NCBI GenBank assembly: GCA_016584305.1
Contig: JACEEZ010004848.1
Location: forward strand, 81,001 to 145,000
DNA length: 64,000 bases
Source of the DNA: Chionoecetes opilio
Lineage: Eukaryota; Arthropoda; Malacostraca; Decapoda; Majidae
Direction: 5' to 3'
Shown here: positions 40,001-51,788 of the stretch, in pieces
How the letters are laid out: every line of letters starts with the position of its first letter
Position numbering within the stretch: position 1 is the first letter of the stretch
Position numbers and translations under genes: made by a program
Notes under the pieces: generated by a model
What the model was told of the DNA's origin: nothing
The model's input: only the letters and a program-made list of their open reading frames with translations
Database searches by the model: none

Positions 40001-43000
40001 TACAGTGTGTAGCAGTACTGTAAGGGCACTAGTGTGTTTACTATAATATACAGTGTGTAGCCCCCCAGTACTGTCAGGCACTAGTGTGTTTTTACTAAAT
40101 AATACAGTGTGTAGCAGGTACTATCAGGGCACTAGGGTGTTTTACTATAATATACAGTGTTACGCAGTACTGTCAGGGCACTAGGGTGTTTTACGATAAT
40201 ATTACAGTGTGTAGCAAGTACTGTCAGGGCATAGGTGTTTTACATAATATACAGGTGTAGCAGTACTGTCAGGGCCACTAGGGGTTTACATAATACAGTG
40301 TGTAGCAGTACTACAGGGCATAGTGTGTTTTACATAATAACAGTGTGTAGCAGTACTGTCAGGGCACTAGGGTGTTTTACTATAAATATACAGTAGTGTA
40401 GCAGTACTGTCAGGCACTAGTGTGTTTTACTATAATTATACAGTGTGTAGCAGTACTGTCAGGGCACTAGGGTGTTTTACTGATAATATACAGTGTGTAG
40501 CAGTACTGTCAGGGCACAGTGTGTTTTACTATAATATACAGTGTGTAGCAGTACTATCAGCGGCACTAGGGTGTTTTACTATAATATACAGTGTGTTAGC
40601 AGTACTGTCAGAGGCACTAGTGTGTTTTACTAAATATTACAGTGTGTAGCAGTATATCAGGGCACTAGTTGTTTACTATAATATAAAGTGTGTAGCCAGA
40701 CTATCAGGGCACTAGGGTGTTTACTATATATTACAGTGTGTGTAGCAGTACTTAGGGCACTAGGGTGTTTTACTATAAATACAGTGGTGTAGCAGTATGT
40801 CAGGGCACTAGGGTGTTTTACTATAATATACAAGTGTTAGCGTACTGTCAGAGGCATATAGGGTGTTTTTTACTATAATATACAGTGTTGTAGCAGTCCT
40901 GTCGGGCCACTATGTGTGTTTTACTTATAATATACAGTGTGTAGCTTAGTACTGTTCAGCGGCATAGGGGTTTTACTATAAATACAGTGTGTAGCAGTAC
41001 TGCAGGGCACTAGTGTGTTTTCACTCATAATATACAGTGTGGAGCAGTACTTGTCAGGGCACTAGGGTGTTTTACTATAATATACAGTGTAGTAGCAGTA
41101 CTATCAGGGCCACTAGTGTGTTTTCCTATAATATACAGTTGTGTAGCAGTACTATCAGGGCACTAGTGTGTTTTATTATAATCAGTGTGTCGCAGTACTA
41201 TCAGGGAACTAGTGTGTTTTACTATAATTAACAAGTTAGTGTTCAGCAGTACTATCAGGGCACTAGTGTGTTTTACTATAATATACAGTGTGTAGCAGTA
41301 CGGTCAGGGCACTAGGGTGTTTTACCTATAATATACAGTGTGTAGCAGTACTATCCAGGGCACTAGGGTGTTTTACGATATATACAGTGTGTAGCAGTAC
41401 ATCAGGCACTAGTGTTGTTGTTGTGTTTACTATTAATTATTACAGTGTGTAGCAGTACTGTTCAGGGCACTAGTGTGTTTTTATATCATATACATTGTGT
41501 AGTCAGTACTGTAGGGCACTAGGTGTGTTTTACTATAAAATATCAGGTTTGTAGCAGTTACTATCAGGGCACTAGGTGTTTACTATAATATACAGTTGTG
41601 TAGCAGTACTGTCAGGGCACTTAGGGTGTTTTATATAAATACAGTGTGTAGCAGTACTATAGGGCACTAGGGTGTTTACTATAATATACAGTGTTTGAGC
41701 AGTACTGTCAGGGCACTAGGGGGTTTACTATAATATACGTGTGTAGCAGTACTGTCAGGGCACTAGGGTGTTTTATATAATATACAGTGTGTAGCAGTAC
41801 TGTCAGGGCACTAGTGTGTTTTACTATAATATACAGTGTTGTAAGCAGTACTGTCAGGGCACTAGGGTGTTTTTACTATAATATTACAGTGTGTGTAGCC
41901 AGTACTAATCAGGGGCCACAGGGTGTTTACTATAATACAGTGTGTAGCAGTACTGTCAGTGCACTAGGGTGTTTACTATATTACAGTGTGTAGCAGTACT
42001 ATCAGGGCACTAGTGGTTTTACATAATTATACAGTGTGTAGCAGTACTATCAGGGCACTCGGGTTGTTTTACTATAATATACAGTGTGTAGCCATTACTA
42101 TCAGGGCACTAGGGTGTTTACTATAGTATTACAGGTGAGCAGTACTATCAGGGCACTAGGGTGTTTTACTATAATCATACAGTGTGTAGCAGAGTACTAT
42201 CAGGGCACTAGGGTGTTTTACTATAATATACAGTGGTAGCATACTGTCAGGGCACGGATTGAGGGTGCTTTTTACTATAGTATTTAACAGTGTGTGTAGC
42301 AGTACTGTCAGGGCACTAGGGTTGTTTGACGATAATATACAGTGTGCTAGCAGTACTGTCAGTTGCACTAGGAGTGTTTTACTAAATATACAGGGTGTAG
42401 CAGTAATGTCAGGCACTAGGGTGTTTTATATATATACAGTGTGTAGCAGTACTATCAGGCACTAGTTTGTTTTACTATAATAATACAGTGTGTAGCAGTA
42501 CTGTCCAGGGCACTAGGGTGTTTTACTATAAGATACAGTGGTAGCAGTATGTCAGGGGCACTAGGGTGTTTTACTATAATATATATCAGGTGTGTAGCAG
42601 TACTGTCAGGGCACTAGGGTGTTTTACATAATATACAGTGTGTAGCAGTACGTCAGGGCAATAGGGTGTTTTACTAAATATACAGTGTGTAGCAGTACTG
42701 TCAGGCAACTAGGGTGTTTTACTATAATATACAGTATGTAGCAGGTACTGTTCAGGGCATAGGGTGTTTATATAATATACAGTGTGTAGCAGTACTGCAG
42801 GCACTAGTGTGTTTTACTATAGTATACCAGTGTGGTAGCTGTGTAGCAGTACTATAGGGCACTAGTGTGTTTTACTAAATATTTACAGTGGTGTAGCAGT
42901 TACTGTCAGGGCACTAGTGTGTTTTACTAGAATATACAGTGTTGTAGCAGTACTATCAGGCATAGGGTGTTTTTACTATAATATACAGTGTGTAGCAGTT

Positions 43001-46000
43001 ACTGTCAGGGCACTCGTGGTTTTACTATAATATACAGTGTGTAGCATCAGTATATCAGGGGCACTAGGGTGTTTTACTTAATATACCGTGGGTAGCAGTA
43101 CTATAAGGGCCTAGGGTGTTTTACTATAATATCATATGTACAGTACTGTCAGGGCACTAGGGTGTTTTACTATAATATACAGTGGTAGCAGACTATCAGG
43201 GCACTAGTGTGTTTACTATAATAACAGTGTTTGTAGCAGTACTGTCAGGGCACAGGGTGTTTTTACATAATATACAGTGTGTAGCAGACTAACAGGCACT
43301 AGGGTGTATTACTAGAATATACAGTGTTGTAGCCAGTACTGTCAGGGCACTAGGGGGGGTTCACTATTAATATACAGTGTGTAGCAGTACTATCAGGGCC
43401 ACTAGGGTGTTTTACTATAATATACAGTTGTGTAGCAGTACTATCAGGGCAACTAGTGTGTTTTACTATAATATACAGTGTGATAGCAGTACTATCAGGG
43501 CCACTAGGGTGTTTTACTATAATATAAAAGTATGTAGCATACTGTCAGTTCCATCTAGGCAACTAGGTGTTTACTATAATATACAGTGTGTAGCAGTACT
43601 GTCAGGGCAATAGGGTGTTTTACTATAGTATACAGTGTGTAGCAGTTAATGTCAGGGCACTCACTAGGGTGTTTTGTTTTACTATAATATACAGTGTGTA
43701 GCAGTACTGTCAGGGCACTAGTGCTTGTTTACTATAGTATAACAGTGTGTAGCAGTACTATCATGTGCACATGAGTGTGTTTTACTATATAATATACAGT
43801 GTGTAGCAGTACTGTCAGGGCACTAGGGTGTTTTTAACTATAATCATACAGTATGTAGCAGAGTATATCAGGGCACTAGTGTGTTTACTATAATATACAG
43901 GTGTAGCCTGTACTGTCAGGGCACTAGTGTGTTTTACTATAATATACAGTGGGTAGCAGTCCTGTCAGGGCACTGAGGGTGTTTTACTATAATATACAGT
44001 GTGTAGCAGTACTGTCAGGGCACCTAGCGGTGTTTTTACTATAATATCCAGTGGTAGCCAGTACTATCAGGGACTAGGGTGTTTTACTATAATATACAGT
44101 GTGTAGCAGTACTGTCAGGTCACTAGGGTGTTTTACTATAATATACAGTATGTAGCATTACTGTCAGGGCACTAGTGTGTTTTACTATAATATACAGTGT
44201 GTAGCAGTAATGTCAGGGCACAAGGTGTTTTACTATAATATACAGTGGTAGCAGTACTGTCCAGGGCACTTAGGGTGTTTTACTATAATAATACAGTCGT
44301 TGTAGCGGTACTATCAGGGCAACTAGGGTGTTTTGACTATATATACAGTGTGTAACGCATTACGTCAGTGGCACTAGGGTGTTTACTATAATAATACAGT
44401 GTGTAGCAGTACTATCAGGGCACTAGTGTGTTTTTACTATAATATACAGTGTGTAGCAGTAATGTCAGGGCCCTAGGGTGTTTACTCTAATATACAGTGT
44501 GTAGCATTACTGTCAGGGCACTAGGGTGGTTTACTATAATATACAGTGTGTAGCAGTACGTCAGGGCACTAGTGTGTTTTAACTATAATATACAGTTGTG
44601 TAGCAGTACTGTCAGTGACTAGGTGTTGTACTATAACTACAGTGTTGTAGCAGTACTGTCAGCAAGGCACTAGTGTGTTTTACTAATAATATACAGTGGT
44701 GTAGCAGTACTATCAGGGCACTAGGGGTGGTTTTTTTACTATAATATACAGTGTGTAGCAGAGTACTGTCAGGGCAATAGGGTGTTTTACTATAAATACA
44801 GTGTTGTAGCAGTACTATCAGGGCACTAGGGTGTGTTTTACTATAATATACAGTGTGTAGCAGTAATGTCAGGGCACTAGGGTTGTGTTTTACTATAATA
44901 TACAGTGTGTAGCAGTACTATCAGCAGGCATAGGGTGTTTAATATAAAGACAGTGTGTAGCAGTACTATCAGGGCACTAGGGTGTTTTACTAATAATATA
45001 CAGTGTGTGCCAGTACTGTCAGGGCACTAGGGGTTTTACTATAGTATACCGTATGTAGCAGTACTGTCAGGCACTAGGGTGTTTTATATAATATACAGTG
45101 TTGTAGCAGTACTATCAGGCACTAGGGTGATTTACTATAATATACAGTGTGTAAGCAGGTCCTGTCAGGGCACGAGTGTTGTTTACTATAATAATACAGT
45201 GTGTAGCAGTACGTCAGGGCACTAGGGTGTTTTACTATAATATACAGTATGTATGCAAGTACTGTGAGGGCCACTGGGTGTTTTAACTATAAATACAGTG
45301 TGTAGCAGTACTGTCAGGGCACTAGGCGTGTTAACTATAATATACAGTCGTGTAGCAGTACTGTCAGGGCATAGTGTTTTTTTTTACATAATATGCAGTG
45401 TGTAGCCAGACTGTCAGGGCACTATGGTGTTTTACTATAATATACAGGTGTAAGCAGTACTGTCAGGGCACTAGGGTGTTTTACTATAATAACAGTATGT
45501 AAGCAGTACTGTCAGGGCACTAGGGTGTTTTTACTATAAATACAGTGTGTAGCAGTACTATCAGGGCACTAGGGTGTTTACTCAAGATACAGGGGGTAGC
45601 AGTACTATCAGGGCACTAGTTGTGTTTTACTATAATATACAGTGGTAGCAGTACTGTCAGGGCACTAGGGTGTTTTACTATAATATACAGTGTGTAGCAG
45701 TACTTCAGGGCACTAGGTGGTTTAATATAAATACATGTGTAGCAGTACTGTCAGTGGCACTAGTGTGTTTTACTATAATCTATACAGTCTGTGTAGCAGT
45801 ACTATCAGGGCACTAGGGTGTTTACATAATATACAGTGTGTAGCTAGTATATCAGGGCACTAGTGTGTTTTACATAATATACAGTAAATTTATAGTGTGT
45901 AGCAAGTACTATCACGGCACTAGTGTGTTTGTACTGATAATATACAGTGTGTGCAGTACTATCAGCGGCACTAGGGTGTTTCTATAAATACAGTGTTGTT

Positions 46001-49000
46001 AGCAGTACTGTCCAGGGCACTAGGGTGTTTTACTATAATATACAGTGTGTAGCAGTACTATCAGGGCACTAGGGGGTGTTTACTATAATATACAGTGTGG
46101 TAAGCAGTACTGTCAGGGCATTAGGGTGTTTACTATAATATACAGTGTGTGCAGTACTGTCAGGGCACTTAGGGTGTTTTACTATAATATACAGTGGTAG
46201 CCCAGTACTGTCAGGGCACTAGGTGTTTTACTATAATATACAGTGTGTCTAGCAGTACTATCAGGGCAACTTAGGGTGTTTTACTATAATATTACAGTGT
46301 GTAGCAGTATGTCAGGGCACTAGGATGTTTTACTATAATATACAGTGTGTGCCGTACTATCAGGGACTAGTGTGTTTTACATAATATACAGTGTTGTAGC
46401 AGTACTGTCAGGGCACTAGTGTGTTTTACTATAGTATACAGTGTGTAGCAGTACTGTCAGGGCCACTAGGGTGTTCTACTATAATATACAGTGTGTAGCC
46501 CAGTACTATCAGGGCACTAGTGTGTTTTACTATAATATACAGTGTGTAGCAGTACTGTCAGGGCACTAGGGTGTTTTACTATAATATACAGTGTGTCGCA
46601 GGACTATCAGGGCATAGGGTGTTTTACTATAATATACAGTTGTGTAGCAGTACTGTCAGGGCACTTAGGGTGTTTACTAGAATATACAGTGTCGTAGCAG
46701 TACTATCAGGGCACTAGGGTGTTACTATAATATACAGTGTGTAGGCCAGTACTGTCAGGCACTATGTGTGTTGTTTTACTATATATAACAGTGTGTAAGC
46801 AGTACTATCAGGGCACTAGTGTGTTTTACTATAAAGATACAGTGTGTAGCAGTACTTCAGGGCTAGGTGTTTTACTATAAATATACAGTGTGTAATGCAG
46901 TACTGTCAGGGCACTAGTGTATGGTTTTACTATAATATACAGTGTGCTAGCAGTACTGTCAGGGCACTAGTGGTTTTACTATAATATACGGTGTGTCGCA
47001 GACTAATCAGGCCACTAGGGTGTTTTACATATATACCAGTGTGTAGCAGTACCTATCAGGCACTAGGAGTGTTTTACTATAATATACAGTGTGTAGCAGT
47101 ACTATCAGGGGGCACAGGGTGTTTTACTATAGTATACGTGTGTAGCAGTACTCATCAGGGCCGACTAGGGTGTTTTACATAATATACCGTGTGTAGCAGT
47201 ACTAATCAGGGCACTAGTGTGTTTTACATATAATAACAGTGTGTGTAGCAGTACTATCAGGGCACTAGGGTTTTACTATAATATACAGTGTGTAGCAGTA
47301 CTAATCAGGGCACTAGGGTGTTTTACTTATAATATACATGTGTGTAGCAGTACTATCAGTGGCACCTAGGGTGTTTTACTAAATATACAGTGGTGTAGCA
47401 TTACTATCAGGGCACTAGTGTGTTTTACTATAATATACGTGGGTGTAGCGTACTGTCAGGGCACTAGGGTGTTTTACTATAATATACAGGTGTAGCAGTA
47501 CTATCAGGGCACTAGGGTTGTTTTACTATAATATACAGTGTTTAGCCAGTACTATAAGGGCCTAGTGTAGTTTACTAGAATATACATTGTGTAGCAGTAC
47601 TATCAGGGCACTAGGGTGTTTTACTATAATATACAGTGTGTAGCAGTACTATCAGGGCACTAGGGTGTTTTACTATAATATACAGTGTGTAGCAGTATGT
47701 ACAGGGCACTAGTGTGGTTTACTATAATATACAGTGTGGTAGGCAGTACTGTCAGGGCATAGGGTGTTTTACTATTAATAGACAGGGTGTAGCAGACTGT
47801 CAGGGCACTAGGGTGTTTTACTATAATTATACAGTGTGTAGCAGTACTGTCAGGGCACTAGGGTGTTTACTATTAATATACAGTGTGTAGCAGTACTGTC
47901 AGGGCCACTAGGGTGTTTTACTATAATATACAGTGTGTAGCAGTACTATCAGTGGCACTAGGGTGTTTTACTATAATGATAACAGTGTGTAGCAGTACTT
48001 CAGGGCATTAGGGTGTTTACTATATATACAGTGTGTAGCAGACTATCAATGGCACTAGGTGTTTACTATAATATACAGTGGTAGCGTACTATCAGGGCAC
48101 TAGGGGGTGTTTTACTTAATATACAGTGTGTAGCAGTACTATCAGGGCCCTAGGGTGTTTTACTATAATATACAGTTGTAGCATTACTATCAGGGCACTA
48201 GTGGTTTTACTAGAATATACAGTGTGTAGCAGTACATCAGGGCACTAGGGTGTTTTACTATAATATACAGTGTGTAGCAGTACTGTCAGGGGACTAGGGT
48301 GTTTTACTATAATATACAGTGTGTAGCAGTACTGTCAGGGCACAGGTGTTTTACTTATAATATACAGTGTGTAGCAGTACTATCAGGGCACTAGGGGTTT
48401 TACTATGAATATACAGTGTTGTAGCAGTACTATCGCTAGGCATAGTGTGTTACTATAATATACAGTGTGTAGCAGTACTGTAAGGGCACTAGGGTTGTTT
48501 TACTATAATTATACAGTGTTTAGCAGTACGTCAGGGCACTAGTGTGTTTTACGGAATATTACAGTGTTGTTAGCAGTACTGTCAGGGCACTAGGGTGTTT
48601 TACTATACTATACAGTGAGTAGCAGTACTATCAGGGCACTAGGGTGTTTTACTATAATATACAGTGTGTAGAGTACTAATCAGGGCACAGGGTGTTTTTA
48701 CTATAATATACAGTATTGTAGCAGTACTATCAGGGCACTAGTGTGTTTACTATAATAACAGTGTTGTAGGAGTACTGTCAGGGCACTAGGGTGTTTTTCA
48801 AGTAGTGAACAACAACCGAGGCGCGGACTATAGTAAGATTCATATCTTCATATAAGTGGTGTGGTGTGAGTGTTTCTGCGACAGGTTACAGTATACCCTG
48901 CCGTAGCTCTCACTTTGACGCTTTGGCCTACCAATAGCCTACTGTATTTTTGGGGCCGACTTATACGACAAGTATAGGCCTAACCTGTCATCTTGAGCTA

Positions 49001-51750
49001 ATAATCTTGAGGTCGACTTGTACGCCGCCATTTACGGTATTTTAGGAGGGAGGAGAGGAAGAGGAGAGAGTGAAGGAGGGAGGGAGGGCGGGTGAGAGAG
49101 GAGTATTGTAGGTGGCGGGGGTGAAGCGGCACCACAGCTAGCGGTCATAGGCCTCAGGCGGCCACATCTAAACTGACTCCATGAAATAGAGAGACTATAG
49201 CTTGCTATACATTTGAAACTCTCACACAGAGACACGTTTGAGGGAGAGTTTACCGCAGTGCCTGAGGCTGGCATGAGCTACCTCAAGGGGGGTGGAGGCC
49301 CGCCTGACTCAGACATGAAGATCACCCTGCGCCAGGCACTGGTGGAGGAGGTGCCGCACGGCTTCAAGGATTGTGTGGCGTGGGCACGACGTCACTGGCA
49401 GGTGTGTGGCTGTTATATCAACACCTGACTCGCCTCTTTTCTTGTCTATGTCTCTTGAGGGAAAATGTGACTAATATTCCAGTCATCAGGCCATTTGTGT
49501 TTTAGACCCATAATGTGTGAAAAATATGACATGCATCCATGAGGGGAGAGAACACCTCATGTGGAGTTATTTTTGCCACAGTTCTCCTCAGGTAGCCATA
49601 TAGACCCATGATACTACACTAATAAATGGTATGCATTGTTGGTGGTGCCACTACCCTCATTACTACCATTGACACTGCTGCTCCTATGACTAGTACTTGT
49701 GTCACTTACTACTATAACTGTCAATACTAGTCAGCCATCACTTCTTTGTTATGTATATTATCATGCTACCCATTCCCTTCCCTTCCCTTCATCCCCATTC
49801 ACTGGAGTCACCACACAGCTGCTCTTCCACGACACCATCCTTGACCTGTTGGAGGAATTCCCACCCGACAAGCTGACCTCCACCGGCACACCCTTCTGGT
49901 CTGATGGCAAGCAGCGGCCCCGCCCACTCCACTTCCACCCTGAGGACCCCCTCCACCTGGCCTTCATTCATGCCGCTGCCAACCTTCAGGCAGCTGTGTA
50001 TGGCCTCCACCAGGTGGGTCTTACTCCTTCCATCAGGTCTTGGCATCGTGCAACACTGCTAAGTCACTCTGAGGGAAAAAACTCCTCCCTCAACCTTCGT
50101 TCCTTCATCTTAACTGTGATGCTTGTCTATTGTCTATTTCACTTCACTGAGTCTAATTTCTTCACTTCATGTCCTTATGTCCCTGCTCTCCTTAGCCTCA
50201 TTTTCTCTTCAAGGATATACGGTTGTAAGTTAGTTTTCAAGTTTGGCTTCACTGGATTTTTCTTCTTGAGAGATGACAGTATCCCTTAATGGATTCAGAG
50301 CTCTATAGTACATAGGATTGGATCAGCAACTCTTTGTCAGCTTGTTTACTCCTCACACTCTATATCTCTCTCAAGGTGAGCGATCAGAATGTGACGCTGG
50401 AGTTGGTGGCAGGCACAGAGGTTCCTCCAAGGAACTTTCGGTACTCTGGCAGGGAAGGAACTATACAGGAGAAAGAGGGAATAGAAGTGCAGGCTATGAA
50501 CACCCTACCTTCCCCTGCCTCCCTGCCACACCTACACCTCTCCTCCTTAATCTTTGAGAAGGACGACGACCACAACTTTCACATTGACTTCATCACTGCA
50601 GCATCAAACCTGAGAGCATCCAACTACAGCATTGCCCCCGTGGACCGTGCCACCAGCAAGAGGATTGCAGGCCGCATCATTCCGGCAATTGTCACGTCAA
50701 CAGGTGTGGCCGCCGGCCTGGCAGTGCTGGAGCTGCTCAAGCTGGCTCAGGGACACAGACACCTTGATGCTTACAAGATCTCAGAGTTTAACTTGGCACT
50801 GTGCCGCTTCTGTATAGCTCAGCCGGCGCCTGCTGATGATTTGGTAAGTGTATTTCTATCTATCTACGTATCTATCTATCTTTTTTTTTCTTTCTTATGA
50901 CACAAACACTCACACAACTGGAAAAGAGGACAGATTTAATTAAGATCCTTAGTAGTGACTTGGCTAGAATTAGTGGGTAGAGGGGATCTGTTGCCACGGT
51001 CATGCAAAACAAAGGAGCAAGAATATATAAAAAAACAAGAAAAGACCAAATGGCTGTGTGATGCGCAGGGCGTCAATTTCACAAATGCAAAGAATGACAC
51101 TTAGAGAGTGTGGCTTGGAGGGAAAACTGTTTTGGGCCGAGAAAATCCATGAGTTCCAGACTAGACTTGACAAAAAGGCGTAACAGGCAAGAAAAGACAA
51201 CCTTGCATAATATAAGACAATAAAGTAAATGTAGAGGAACATGGCAACATTACATATACATAATTATAAATAGAGTCCTCATTGCCAATCTCCCTCCCTC
51301 CCTCCCTCCCTCCCTGAAACTCTCCCCCTCTCCTGCCTCAGAACAAAAACTGACGATGGCAGGTTTTTAGTACTACTATTCTTTCTCTCTCATTAAAGGA
51401 GGGTACAAAGGAATACAAAGGAAACACAAACAGCAACAGGGTAGTGAGAGGTGGGTGGAGGAGGGCAGCCTGGAAGGGGAAGGGAAGGTGATGGTGGGAT
51501 AGTTTTTGGTAATTTTTCCTCCCTCCTCATGTCTTTACCAGGATGACAGATGGCATGTGGAGGGGGACAGGCTGGAGGTGGAAGGGGAGATGACAATGGA
51601 ACAGTTATTGGATCTTTTCCGTGACGTCCACCTGCTAGAAGTGATTCTGGTGGCTGTGGGCAATTTGACGCTCTACTCCTTCCTGCTACCCAAGGCTGAG
51701 AGGCTCAAAAGAAGTGCCATGACGTGAGTTGTTAATTTATTCCTTCATGC

Positions 51751-51788
<38 letters not shown>

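Noticed and set aside
22218..48797. CRISPR-like regular repeats
   Set aside because: Units are directly tandem with no unique spacers, in an intron of a eukaryotic gene.
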